From Hirudinaria manillensis (taxonomy: Eukaryota; Annelida; Clitellata; Hirudinida; Hirudinidae), in the NCBI GenBank assembly GCA_034509925.1, contig CM067535.1, forward strand, positions 1,330,001-1,394,000: a stretch of 64,000 nucleotides of DNA, in the 5' to 3' direction. Below the pieces are notes generated by a model that worked only from the letters and a program-made list of their open reading frames with translations, was not told where the DNA came from and made no database searches. A program made the position numbers and the translations under genes. The first letter of the stretch is position 1. Every line of letters starts with the position of its first letter. Positions 48,495 through 61,549 of this stretch are shown here, piece by piece.

Positions 48495-48927
48495 GCAATT
48501 GCTATTAAGGACCATCAATAACAATGCGAATCTGACAGCAGCAAACACAGAAATTGCATCCAAAAACATATTGAATCGTTGGATGATGTGAAATCTACTC
48601 ACGTATAACAAAAAACAATCTTAAAACAAAAAGCTTTGAACGGACACGTCAGATTAGAAACAGATCAATAAATAAAACCCAGGTCATGAACACAATTTGG
48701 ATAGGACAGGAAATGATGGGTTTAGAAATTTCAAGCATGATTCAAACACACAGAAAACCTAACTCCTGGGTTATGAAAATAAAAACTAATTTCACAGCTA
48801 AATTAACATTTAAATACTTAACATTTTCAGTTTCAAGATCCACTAAAAGTTAAAGAAATGCACCATATCCTGATAAAAGTCTTCTAAGAATCTCCGAGCG
48901 GAGCATTTTGCCAAACGTCTCGCATGA

Positions 48928-51900
48928 CTAATTTTCTCCGGCTCCGACCTCCTGGGAGATGCTGCGATAATATTCCACCATGACTTTCCAGGCACGTGGA
49001 GACATGAAGCCCTTGGGAGGGTCGATTCCAGCCTGGGCCATGGATCTCATCTTCGTTCCAGAAATGAAGACAAAGTCCTCTTTGTGATTCTCATCAAAGA
49101 AGTCCATCTTTTCTTTCTTTGCATTGTAAGCTGCTACTCTAAAAGGCACAATTTCCAACTGATCCAAGCCAGGAGCCATGGTGAGGACCTGATAACACAC
49201 CATGTTATTATTATTATTATTAAAATTAAAATTAAACCATAAGAATCACCATAACAGAAGGAAATATTAAAATAAAAAAATATTAAAAAATAGTTTTATG
49301 CTTTATGCTTCCAAAAAAAGATACAAATTTGGGAGGAGTACAGAATAAAAACTTAATTTTACATTATATTTAATTTATTGTAAATTATTACAATAATAAT
49401 AAAATATAATTATATTATTTATATTGATTTCTAACCTTAGCCCCATGAGAGGGTTCGTAAAGATCCTTCTTTGTGTCCGGATGCGGCATTCCAGCCGGGT
49501 CCCTGCCCACGATGTAGAAGTTGGCACCAGCTGACAACCTTGCCTTGGCATGCCACTGGACCTTTGAAATAAGAAAGGCATCAATTAGAATCCAACATGG
49601 CTTGAGCCATCTATTCATTCCTAAGCTAAGAGAAGATATATATCTTAATAATTTATATTTTAATGATACATATATATTTTAACAATATATATTTTAATGA
49701 TACATATTTATTTTAACAATATATATTTTAATGATACATATTTATTTTAACAATATATATTTTAAGGGGTCTTACCTCAGTCGGACCGGCGTACATCATG
49801 GGTGATGGGAAAATGGCCAGCACGGTGGACTTTGGATCGAGCACTCCATCCTCGAGAAGACAATGGTGCTGTTTGATCCTCCATGGCAGTGGAACGTCAT
49901 CATCTTTAGTCCATCCTCCTGCATTTTCATTCCACATTTTATTTGTTTCAAAATTTGTGCATTTACTAATTTCATGCCAGTTAAATTCTACCCAGAGGAT
50001 GGAGAAGAAGTATTGGATTCTTGAATCCCCTTTCCAGCAACTTTCTTCTGGTGTCAGAAATCAGAAGAGCGTGGCCGTTGTGAATCGGATTTCTCAGTTG
50101 AAAAGCGAACACGGCATCGGCCTTAAATCAACAAGATGGCAGCGATCGGATAATTGCATCTCGACTTTGAATTAATTTAATAATCCGACTAAAAGCACAT
50201 TTCAAAACAAACGTTGAGTTCTGAAAATTTATTCTTGAGTTGATTCGGAGTGAGTCTATAAGCGTCCAGTTCGTCATTCCACTTGATTGGTTCGAGAACT
50301 TCGAGGTCACCGCCGCACAGCCAATCGCCGCCTTCGTAAATCATCTAAAAATTAAAAGAATTTTTACTTGCATTATTGCGGTGCAATTCCATCAGTTCAA
50401 TTAGTTCAAACATTTTCTTTTTTCAAATTGAAATTTATGTCCAAAAAATAAAAATAAAAAGTAACAATAAAACTTCTCCAAGCTTGGACTTTGGCAAAAA
50501 GTCTTTTTAAATATTTTTCGTTGTTGTAAAAGTTTGTTTCGTTCAAAAAAAGAAACCACCAACCTTAACGTATGGATGGCCGTGATTAGAAGTACCAAAC
50601 TGTCTGGAACATCTTTCTTCCTTTCTGTGTTCGAAGAACTCGGGGCTTCGAAGAATTGCCACTCGTCTGCCACCGTACGACAGGGCAACGGCCTCCGACC
50701 CCTTGAGTCTCTCTTTGACCTCGGCAGAAATCGCCAAAACTATCGGAACAGACTGGTTGTTGTTGTGGCCAGCATCCAACAAGCATCCAAAATGAAGAAC
50801 TTGAAGATACTCTTTCTCTCTCATGAAGCCACTTAAGGGAGAGGCCCAACCCTCTGACAACACCTGGACCCACTGGAGATCTATCTGATGGAGATTACGA
50901 TAAAGTAAGTTGGTAAATGTTTATATTGTTAATTCAAAATGAGATTTGGTTTCAACAGTTTAAAAGAGGCAGAACAAGTTCTATTTCTAGGTGACAAATG
51001 GTTCAATTCCACTGAGCATCTATGACTGTATTACAATCAACAATTAATTGAGAGTTAAATAAATAAATAAATGAATAAATAAATAAATGAATAAATGCAT
51101 TATGCATCAATTTAAGTTAAAGTCCTGAAATGCACTATCTCAGTGCAAAATCTCCCAATCTCCAGAGACATAAACAAATCACCAGGCAGCCTTAAACAAA
51201 AGATGAAGTTCACAAGTGCACATTCACAAGATAATGAGGAGCACATGGTGGAGATAATGCCACAGTACAACAACTTAAGTCTAGCAGGCTAAGTTGAAGG
51301 CATTTCCTCTTTCTGTTATAACTAAGTTGTTCAAAGGTTGTCCAGATATGTATTTAAAAGGCTATTAATTAATGTATTGATTAATTAATTTATTTATTTA
51401 TTTATTTATAAACATTGTAAAAAAAAAACTTATATTATTACATAAAGTATAATGCAATATTATAATATTAATTAAATGGAATAAAAATTTATCAATAAAA
51501 TATTAACCCACAGGAAATGGAAAGATATTTTGAATTGAAAGTACCATCAACACTTGGATTTGATTTTTTAAGGAATGTTAAATAAATATTGTAAAAAAAA
51601 TATGTTCAAAATATTACATTTAAATAAATAAACTTCATTTCAAGCCAAGAGTTCTGATTTCATGTTAATGTTAGTTTTACAAACATTCAAACTTTTTCAC
51701 AAACGACATCTTTTCAGAATAGGAGAGGTCCATGCCTCCTATGCTCTGATGATTTTTTTTGCAATAGTACCCTTTTCACCCACCCATCCACTCCCCAAAT
51801 TGTGTCCCCAATTTGCATACATACATATGTACATACATACATAAATCTACATAAATATACACATGCAAATGCAGAACTAAAGATGGCAACAATTCACCAT

Positions 51901-53643
51901 ACCTCTGTAATCTGAATGGCTGGCAAGCTCTCCATCTCTTTCACAAACTCTTCCTTTTTGTCTTCAGGGACAAAGAGTTCTTTCACAAGATTCAAGTTAG
52001 TGTATGAAATGATACCCTGACCGACGATAAAAACAATACAATCAGCTATCACGTGAAAGTCGATCTAACGAATAATATGAAGTCGTTATCTAGTAATTCA
52101 CCAAAGCTAATCTAATCCATTTAAACACTATTTTAAAAGTAATTCTAAAATAATTTAACTTTCATGCCATCACCTTCTCGATAAGGCAATTGACAACTTC
52201 TTGGATACACTCATCAATGCTCAGTTCTCCTGCCCTTAAAACCAATTCTGGTTTCTCAGGAGGTTCATAGCCTTGGTCTATGCCAGTGAAACCTGGCAAA
52301 CAAAGCAAATAAGGTATTACTAATAAGTAACGTTAATAATAAAACCAATTACTATCATAATAATTAATTTATTATTTTTATAATTAAGCAAAGCTTCAAA
52401 CACATCCCTTTTCCAAATCACATTAAAAGTGTGCAAAACATAAAATAAAAAAAAACATAAAATGAAGGCTCTTTCAAATTCAAGGTTCAAATTCCTTCCA
52501 GCCGCTCTCCTCCACATAAAAATAAATAAATTTCAAGCGAAAAAGAATTGACACATCAATCACTTTCTTTCCTTTGTGAAACCAAATTCTATTAGGATAT
52601 CGTAGTAAGTAAGTTCGAGTAACATTTAATATCATATAATTTAATTTAACATGTATAATAGAATCAATAAAGCCAAATAAATGCCAAAACTGTTAGGAAT
52701 ACAAAAAAAAATCCAACCATGAATTTCTCCTTTCCTGGCTTTCTTGTATAATCCCTTTGGGTCTCTCATCTCACAAACTTCTAGCGAAGTGTTGACCCAG
52801 CACTCAATAAACAACAGTCCTGCATCTTCATGTATTCTCCTAGCTTCAAGTCGATCCTGTAAAATTTTTTAAGTCATTTAAGAATGCCATGCAAAACATG
52901 TTCTAAAGATTTTAAATCGTTTTGCGTGAAAACTTGATGTGAAAATATACTTTAATCATATATTTGACATAATTAGGAACAACAATAATAAAATTAATAA
53001 AAATTACCTGATGGACTGTTTAGTTAGTCTTACTTGCCTTAAATGCCAAGACCAGCAACAAATACATGTTTGAATGTTTAATTAATCCATATCTACATAT
53101 TGTATCACCTTTTTAAAAGGACTGATGAAACTGGTCAAACAAACGATGCCACCATCAGCAAAAAGTTTGGAAACTTCAGAAACTCTTCTTATATTTTCCT
53201 CCCTTTCTTTTGGACTGAACCCCAAATCTTTATTTAATCCAAATCTTATGTTATCCCCATCCAGACTGTACGAAGGGATGCCTCGGTCCACCAAGAACGA
53301 CTCCAGTGCAAAGGCCAACGTTGTTTTACCAGCAGCTGACAAACCTTTTATTGAGCAAATCAATAAATTTATCAAGCTACTCAATTAAAACTCTTGTTAA
53401 CATCTCAGAAACACACCTGTGAACCAAACCGTGCAACCTCGGAATCGACCTCCATTACCAAGAACTTGACCCCTCTTTGTTCTGGACACATGTTGTTTTT
53501 GATAAGTTACATCGGTTGCTCTTCTCTGGGAGCCATTGTTCTGTCGACAACGGTAAAACATCTTAACATATGTTTCTGTCAACTCGTAAGGACTAACTAC
53601 TAATGAAGATTCTTTTAAATACCTCAAAACCATTAGCCTGCAT
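48928..53643 (-). CDS. PAPSS: Bifunctional 3'-phosphoadenosine 5'-phosphosulfate synthase
   Basis: Makes the universal sulfate donor PAPS: ATP sulfurylase forms APS and APS kinase phosphorylates it. Exons: 53643-53623, 53540-53417, 53344-53109, 52856-52718, 52292-52174, 52016-51903, 50884-50564, 50344-50213, 50121-49992, 49918-49776, 49561-49436, 49188-48928. The sum is 621 residues (human 614-624). The N-terminal APS kinase has P-loop GLSAAGKTT (49-57; the usual form is GLSGAGKTT), LDGDNIR (76-82) and FISPF. The C-terminal sulfurylase has [10 protein letters not shown] (410-419) with the HxGH nucleotide motif, [25 protein letters not shown] and [10 protein letters not shown]. Domain order is the animal one (kinase first). 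The first coding exon holds seven codons. It supplies substrate for chondroitin sulfotransferases. Confidence 0.96.
49640..49766. repeat. Tandem repeat of about 34 bp in a PAPSS intron
   Basis: Units of the form TATATTTTAATGATACATA plus TTTATTTTAACAA repeat three to four times immediately beside the donor of the exon ending at 49776. Confidence 0.85.
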
Positions 53644-55370
53644 CCTCACAAGTACGGGGACAACACTAAAGAACAGGCACTAGCGAGCGTCAGCGAGCAC
53701 GCCGTCTAATATAAGCACAGAGAAGTTCTTCAGACCCGTTGTAAGCAAATGGTGAGAACTGGATCTAACTGGAAAATATTGTTAATTGAAAACTTATATT
53801 AAAACGTACATTAAATAAAATACATTATAATATAAAGGCTATTTATATTTTAAAATCTTCGTTTTACTATGGTGATAGTTCGGGTTGGGCTCGTTACTAT
53901 TTCATCTTGATTTTATTCTGGAGAATGCTAATTATATCTTTAAGAACTCAAACATATATTTTATAAGTGAAATAAAATAATTTTCTCAATTGGACGAATT
54001 TTATGGACATCACTGTAACGCGATCATTTGAAGTCAAGGGTTATATTCTTTGTGGCACGTAACACTAGCACCATGCTATGAGAATGCAGTCAGATCTACA
54101 GAGGTTTCCGTAATAAATTTTTTGTCAGACTACCAACTAGTATTCGGCCTTAATCGATGTAATTGCTTTTGGTATAAATCCCACAATTTTTTTATATATT
54201 ATTGCAACACTTTAGCCTTTAAGAAATTTTCGATGTGGTTTGTTTGGAAATGTTAGAGCAAGATGAGGCGATGTATCATCTGCGATTACATCCTTATTAG
54301 GTATCATTGATCAGTGTCTCATAATTTTTGGATACTATCTAACTCTATGTGTTTTGGTGGAGATGATGAACTAAGTTATTAAGTGTGAAAACACTTTTGA
54401 GAAATTACTTAACAAAATGATATTCTGTCCAGGGGCTGACCTGGAACACATGGTAAGCCAGTAAACATGTAAAAAATCATTTTAAATGTTAATTGTGCCC
54501 TAATGGGACTTAAATATGATAGGTGGCGTATAAATTTAATAATGAAGATAAAGTTGAGTGAAATTAGTAGCAGGAAGTGTGCAGGAACGTCACGTCACGA
54601 TCTTTTCTTCATGCTCATAATATATTTATCAAAATTGCTTATTTTTAATAAATTTTTAAAAGATTTCAAAAGTCGGAGGAGACACCCAGTCATTACGAGT
54701 TTCATCCAAACTGAGTTGATATCTGACTTCCATACCAATCAAAGATCTAGAAAATTGAAGACCTACGTCTTGCATCCCTTACATAGTTTGACACGGAGCC
54801 TGCTCCTTTAGCAAATCCATCTCAGGAAATTGGTTCATCCAACTCAATTCAGTTCCGCCAATATTTGAAGTATCTGATTTTTTATATGGAAAGGAAAAAA
54901 AAAGTGTTATCACCTAAAATAAGTAATATTTGCCCTGCCCTCGACGAACTTTAAAGCCTGCCTCGCCATTGAGTCCTTGTCTTACAAAGAGATGCTTGAC
55001 ACAATTATGACTCATGGTGTGGTCTCCACAAAACCTGTAGTTTAATTAATGCCACCAGTGGAGGTCATAAATGAAAATTTCCACTTGTAATGCGGAAAGC
55101 TCTCATTTACGTATAATACTATTACAAACAAACGTTTGATTATCATTATTGTGTGACATGACATCTCTGTTTGATTTTTATTTTGTATACATCAAAAACA
55201 AACGGAAAAAAGCTAAAACGTAATTCTCTAATCTATAATTATGACACATATCAAAATTAAACAAGTGATCATCTAGACCGCAATAGCTCAATATCGAGAT
55301 TACTTTCCGCCTTTATGTAATAAACATGACGAAAGATTCGGAAATCAATACAACAATTTTAAAAAATCCC
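53644..55370. other. Intergenic region 5' of PAPSS
   Basis: I see no gene or RNA element that I can support in these 1.7 kb. The PAPSS promoter and any non-coding first exon should lie at the left end. Open frames up to about 100 codons (for example 54503-54811) show no recognisable similarity. Confidence 0.6.
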
Positions 55371-55376
55371 AGCTAG

Positions 55377-55475
55377 GAATTTTCCAGAAGGGACTACTTT
55401 TCATACATTAACGATCTGCGCAATTCGATGATCGACCAATGGCATTCTTGTAACGACACGAGCGAGCTATAAATA
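55377..55475 (+). promoter_or_regulatory. Candidate promoter with heat-shock element, CCAAT and TATA
   Basis: A perfect three-unit heat-shock element, GAAttTTCcaGAA, lies at 55377-55389. CCAAT follows at 55436-55440 and TATAAATA at 55468-55475. The order and spacing are those of a polymerase II promoter reading to the right. A HSE match of nine fixed bases is expected by chance about once per 130 kb on two strands, so position matters more than the match itself. Confidence 0.4.
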
Positions 55476-55686
55476 GAAACCTCCCTACTGTTTGTAAGAA
55501 AATAGTTCGTTAGAATAACCACTTTGATACATTATTACAATGTCATAAGTAACAATTAATATTAAAAAATATGAAATATTAAAAGATTAATCAATCCGGT
55601 GCTTTATTAATAAAAATGAAACAATTTCCATACATTTAGCAAAATGCGCAAATGACGTCGTTCGCGTAGGAATTTTTCCAAAAATG

Positions 55687-55694
55687 TATAAAAG
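55687..55694 (+). promoter_or_regulatory. Candidate TATA box with downstream splice donor
   Basis: TATAAAAG, with a CRE-like TGACGTCG about 25 bp upstream at about 55654. A good donor GCG|GTGAGT lies at 55761/55762, so a first exon of about 45 nt from a start near 55717 is possible. No ATG-led protein follows, which suggests a non-coding first exon or 5' leader. Confidence 0.4.
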
Positions 55695-55716
55695 TAGAGC
55701 TGACTCGGCTTTGTAG

Positions 55717-58700
55717 TCGTGTTACGCCCGGTTTGCTGTCGAGTCTGGTCTTGTTGGAGCGGTGAGTAATTTTATTATATTTGGGCGATATCAGAGAATC
55801 GATGCGATATTATGCGACATATTTAATCGTAATTGAGATTAGTGGCGTTCGAGGAACGCCGAAACGAGTCTTAGAGCCCTAGGTTTTTATTCGATAACGG
55901 TGCGCGTGCGAGCCATAAATTTTTAACTTATGGATTGTTAGGCTGACACGTAGTGGATCATGATTCGGGGAGAAAATTCTTATACACGTCTCTTAGAATC
56001 TCGACTCCCCAAGTCTTTTGGGGTACGATACAATTTTACAAATCGAGGTTAGTTTCGTGGATGTTTCAGATTTTTGAGGGCTTTCAACTAAAGCATCACG
56101 ATGCTGAGGTTAAGCGTAGGCGTCTTTGGGAAATAAGGTGCTTGCCATTTAAAAATTCCTTGTCCTGACAGCCTGGCCTGATGAAGAGGGTTAACAGTTG
56201 GCCTGGAGTCTCTGGGACACTGTTGCCAGAAGTTGTCTCGCAGCTGGTGGTTTAGCCCTGCAACATTTGTCTGAAGCTGATTTCTGGGATTTGGAGGTTT
56301 GGCTTCCATAGGCAAGGACGTGTCGGTCTTACCGCAATCATCTTGCAATGCAGGCCGTCTACGATATTGATTAGGAATGGAATTGCTTCACTGAACCCAG
56401 TATTGGTTAAGGGTCACCCTTATCCCTGGTGGAATATATGGCAGAGGGGGTGTGGAAGCTCCATTGTGCTTGTTCGTGTGTGTTTGGTATTCTTTATCAT
56501 CTCTAGGAAAAGATTTCAATGGAAACAATCTGGAATGGTGCCTAAAAGATTTGTTGGAGTGTGAATGTTGAAGCCTTGTCTGTGCTGATGCTTTGCTACA
56601 TGAAGTCTAAGATGATTTCTTGGTTTATATTGCTTTATCTACCAAGGTTTCTGACTATCTGCATGGTGCCAATTTATGTCCGTGATCAGGATCCAAAGCT
56701 GGTAAACTATTATTATGACATGAAACATATCTGGGGGTGTTTTACAATTACTTCAGGTGGCCTACAATAGTACAATGGGCTTGGACAAGAAAATACCTTC
56801 AAACCATAAATGGAATTACCTCTGCTTAAGATAGGATTGTGTGATTGCCCACTTTGTTTGGAAATTGTCATGATTTTGTTTGTAGCACAATCTGATTGAC
56901 TAATCACAAGAAGTCTCTTGAAAGAATCCGAATTGTCTCACAGGCAGATCATAACTTAGAACTTTTGTTTTGGATGTTAATTGGATATCCTTGTCTAACT
57001 CTATGAAATTAACAGGCTTTCATTATAAAGATCTGCTAGAAGCTTCACCTAATGCAACCTCAGCAAGGATATTGTATCTATTTTTACTTGTTTTGTAAAG
57101 CAATTGCTTTTAGAGGAAACCATATTTGAATTTTTAGACATAGCATGCATAACATCTGGAACCTACACAAAATTAACGTGGTCTACAGGTCTACCACCTA
57201 CTCAAGATTCATTAATCCCAAGCACAATTCATCTGAGAACAGCCCACATATTGAAAATGGCCGTGGATTATAGATATGTTTTGACATTGAATTTGTCCGG
57301 TTTTTACAATTTACATCAAACCTACAGGTGTCAAATTCTCAAGACTTGTCGCTCTCCTTGTCAAGTCTGGTAATGTCAACTTAAAAACTAGCTTTGTTTT
57401 GTGATGCTAGAGTCATCATTAGAAGCCAAAATTGATGTGATTCTTGTGTGGGTGGGTCCCAGTTTTGAATTTGATAAAACTTGATGAAGTCTGCAGGTAC
57501 CAATAGGTGCATCAAGACTGCTGTGTCTTTACAACACACTTTGAATGGATATTCTGCCTGTGGAAATAATGTTGCGTTTCTTATTTTAATGATTTAAATA
57601 TCAGCCAGCTAAATGTTATTGCATTGAATCTTGCTGTGGATGCAATTTTTTTTTCATATTTGGCATGGCCAATTCCAAATTATTAGTTTTAGGGCTTGTG
57701 GGTGACCACACTGCTCAAGATCATTTACCTTTTGACGTGTTTTGCAACATCTTCAAGACAAAGTCCCACTTCTGAGTTTTCTATTTTTGCTAAAGTTTTA
57801 CATAGGAAGCCTGATTTGAAAAGTGAATGAATTTGAATTTGAGCAGATATTTGTGAGAACTGGAAGGTTGCAGTTGCAAATGAAGTTTACAAAGCATGTC
57901 ATCCCTCATTTTTTTACATTCCAAGATGGCTTAGTTTTTATGTTGTTTTGCATCATTGCTGGAGTTCTTGTGTATGGAATTCTGCTTTAGATAATGAATG
58001 AATGAAATGCTTTCGAGTGGACGTTGATATAAGCTATATGAAACTACAGGTACTGGAGTTGCAAAGAAGGACCCTTAATTAGACTTTTGTGATCTGTACT
58101 GAAGCAGCTTAGTTTTCATAAAGTCCTCATCGAAGACTATGCTTTTAGCAACAGTCAAAGTTGGCTTTGAGTGGATTTCAGCAACGACTGCAATGCCTTG
58201 GGTGTCTGGACCCCAACACCTCTCCCATTGACATTTTAGAATGATTCCAAAGCGGCTTAGTTTTGGTATTGTTTTACATCATTGCCAAAGTCATCATTTG
58301 TGAAATTCTCCTTTAGATAAACTAAAGCTTGAATTTGTACCTGAGAGCGGCACATACCAGACCATCATTTGAAGATGCAAGCAATATCCATGGCTCGTTC
58401 CACCGATCATCCCAAAATGGCTTGGTTTTTGCATTGTTTTATGTTGTTGATGTCATTCACCTGTGCAACCCTGCTTTAGATGTTTCGGAGCGAATTTTGA
58501 ATTTGGTTGGATATTTGTGCCTACCTCAAAAATGGATCCGCAAAGCCCACTTCATTTTACGAATATTGCAAAGGCTCAGTTTCAAGTTGTTTTATACTAA
58601 AGTTTTTAAGTGCTGTTCTGCCTTAGATAATGGATTACCTAAAGTTTGAGTTTGAGTTAACATTTACGAGAACCGTGCTAAATCGCAGGTGCAGGCGGTA

Positions 58701-61549
58701 TCCGAGATCAGCTGTTTTCGTCGATCTTTCCAAAGTTTCCATCGTACGAGAGCCACGTGAAATTCTGCTTTAGATGATGGAAGGGTTAAGTTTTGGATTT
58801 TAAGTAGGTCATTATGTAAACTACAAAACCCCAGGTGTCTACAAAGTCCTAAAGAGATCCTGTTCGTCAGTCTTTTGCGACCGTTCTGAATGGCTTAGTT
58901 TTCTTGTTTTTGTATCATTGCTAAAGTCTTTATGTGGAGAATTCTGCTTTGGATAGTTGATAGATCTGAATGTCAAGTGGATGAGTAAACTGCCAGCTAC
59001 AAAATGATGCTCCGATTGGAAATGAAGCCGGCAGTGCTGCGAAGATGCCCCGCCAGCTTTTTGTGATCTTTTCAAAACGGCTTAGTTTTCAAATTGAATA
59101 GTTTAACATAGCTGAAATTCTGCTTTAAATGACTGAATTAAAGTTTAGCCTTGAATGAATGTTGATTCAAGTCATGTAAAACCTCAGGTATCAGCAAAGA
59201 CCAAACGACACATCTGACCCTCGCATTCGTTCCTAAATGGCTTAGTTTTTGTGTTTTTACATTGTTAAAGTTCTCTTATGGAATTCTACTTTAGATGATG
59301 GATTAGATGATTTTGGATGAGTATTGATACAAGCTATGTAAAATCTCAGGTACAAAGTTTCAAAGATGTGACCCTTCAACATTTTGTGATCATCCCAAAA
59401 TGGCTTAGTTTTTCCATTGTTTGATATCTTTGCCAAAGTCTTTGCAAAAGGAGATTGTGCTTTAGATAAATATTAATTAGGGCTTGAATTTGAGTGGATA
59501 CTCACAAGAACAATAATAAACTGCAGGTGCAGACAACACTCAAGATTTGCCAGCTTCACCAATCTTCCAAATTTCTCCTGAAATGGCTTGGTTTTTACTT
59601 TATTATTAAAGTGGTTGCTTTTATGATTAGGGATAATTTTTAGATTTGGTGAAACATGGGAAATTGCAACACGCCACTTTTGTGCGGGTGCCGGAATTTT
59701 AGAGTAGCTCCCGAGCTCTGGATTTTAAGCCGTGAACTCATGTAAGTTGTTTCCAGTGGATATTTGGGTGTCTGCCTTAAGACTTGTTTTCTAGGTGCGA
59801 GTTAGACCTCGATGCCGAGACAAGACCGCCTAGATCCCGCCGAGCGGGCGGATTCCCCTAATGAGGCAAAGCATATATTACAGCATTGGCAGCTATCAAC
59901 TTGACAGTCTTAAGCCCAAATCAACCACAAAGTTTATTTGAACCCTTTCTTTAAAATTCCATGGATTTTGGGGTGTCTCCTAACAGAATTCAGTGCAGAT
60001 TGCATCACGGTTCATCGTCTGCAGAAGTGGGAGTGGAGAAGTGACCTGCTTGCACGGTTTACTGATTTGAATTAGGGATGTTATGCCATGATTGCCATTT
60101 GTTCTAGAACGTGTTGACATGTGGAGTATTTTCTTGAACGACTGGAAGTTGGGAGTGCTGGGCTTTGTCTGACTTCTCTGGTCCTCCTGGTCTCAATGTG
60201 TGGGAAGTCTTATAAAATTGGTGATATGCCTGGAGTTTTTATGCTATCATTTTCCATAGGTAAATATGTTGGATTTGTCTGACTGGTGTTAGGTTTGTGA
60301 TGACTTGTTTATAATGGCTGTAAGTTGTATTTTTTCTTTAATTTTATGGGCATTGGTAGGGGAGCCCCAAAGATTGAGGTGAAAATAGTACCAGGGTTGG
60401 TGGTATGTTGCAATGTTATTAAACATGGCACCACATTTGATTTATTATGGTTTTAGCTATTGACTAAGTTGTGTTCCAAGGGTGTTAGGTTTTATCTGAA
60501 GTTAGGAGTCTGAACTTGATCACACAAAACTGAACATTCACCTTGAGGAGCGTTGCCGAGGTCGCAAGATCACGTCTAGTTCGTCACGGTTCGTTCGTCT
60601 GACTGTTCGTGGGTTCTTCAGAAATGTTACATATTTTGTCAGTAATGTCGTGAAAAACAGGTTTGATAATCATTAAGTGAGTTGTGCATGTGGTGATTGT
60701 GTTACATGCCATGACTGAATATGTTATTAATAACGTTTGTTGCAGGTTAGATGTTAAAGGGTAATCAGGATTCTTGGTGTGAGTGTTGAGCGGGTGGTTT
60801 GTGTGCTGTTTTTTATTTTTTAGGTTCTTCGAATAGTACTCGTTCATTACGGCTGGCGTCTACCTGGTCACTTTGAGCTTTGAAGTTGACTGCCAATAAT
60901 TTGCAAGCGCATGGAAACAGTTCCTTTTGTGAAAGCTCAGGGATGGCTGTTTTCTAGCCTTCAATTCTTCGCTTTCTCCTCTTTCTTCAGGGGTCAGATC
61001 AGCAAGAAGATCAATTCTTTCATAGACAGACCCACGCAGCTCACATTAATTTCTACAGTTCATCGTCATTCCTTTTGCCATCATTAGAAGATAGAAGATT
61101 GATTCCAACTTTAGAAATTTTTAAAACCCTGCTCACATTTTTGTAAACCAGACTTTATTATGGCAGGCAATAAGTAATCATTATTGTTGCAGTAAAATGC
61201 CTTGGCTTTTTATGGTTTTTTTTTTTACTGGTTATCTAGATGAGTAATATGTGAGACAAGTGATTATTTAGTTATTGATCTTATCATTTTGTAAGGAATG
61301 AATGGTTTAGTTTTTCCTGGCACTTGGCACCATAACAACATTAGGGATCATTCAAGCAGCTGACTTAAATAGTCTTGTTTTTACGGATGTGTTTAGAGAC
61401 GAACCTTATGTTCTTTCATTGTGTTGCCAGCTTAAGCTGTGTAGCGTTTACTGTGTTTTGTTTGGAGACAGCCCACCATCGTTTGATGTTTAAAGTGCCT
61501 GTCTGGCACATTTTATGTCGAATGATGCCATGAGCAAAATTTCAATAAA
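55717..61549 (+). ncRNA. Possible spliced non-coding transcript (uncertain)
   Basis: The region between the TATA candidates and the LYST 3' end has no convincing coding exon on either strand, yet the plus strand is rich in T and G, unlike the flanking intergenic DNA. It contains promoter-like elements at the left, the tandem array at 57.8-59.65 kb, and an AATAAA at 61544-61549. These together suggest a long plus-strand non-coding RNA or snoRNA-host type gene. I could not define exons beyond the first donor, and the span given is a guess at limits. Confidence 0.25.
57768..59650 (+). repeat. Array of about 12 degenerate 150-186 bp tandem units
   Basis: Each unit carries AATGGCTTAGTTTTT (or a near form), about 25 nt of T-rich sequence, CTAAAGT-like, about 20 nt, TTCTGCTTTAGATAATG, and about 55 nt later a CAGGT junction followed by a variable 60-80 nt segment. 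The GGCTTAG block recurs at about 57928, 58108 (GCTTAG), 58256, 58418, 58569, 58892, 59078, 59238, 59399 and 59581; degenerate units are visible near 57770 and 58732. CTAAAGT can pair with GCTTTAG, and in several units the changes on the two sides preserve pairing. No protein frame is conserved across units. I know of no family that matches. Confidence 0.7.

Noticed and set aside
56180-56290. Possible C/D-box snoRNA (TGATGA ... CTGA)
   Set aside because: The boxes are about 100 nt apart but the flanks do not form a terminal stem, and both boxes are frequent by chance.
58329-58649. 106-codon open frame in the tandem array
   Set aside because: The frame is not kept in neighbouring units and has no similarity, so it is not coding.
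59640-59880. GC-rich hairpins (CCCGC/GCGGG, AGCTC/GAGCT) that looked like an snRNA
   Set aside because: No Sm site in the right place and no match to U1, U2, U4-U6, U11, U12 or the atac snRNAs that I can recall.
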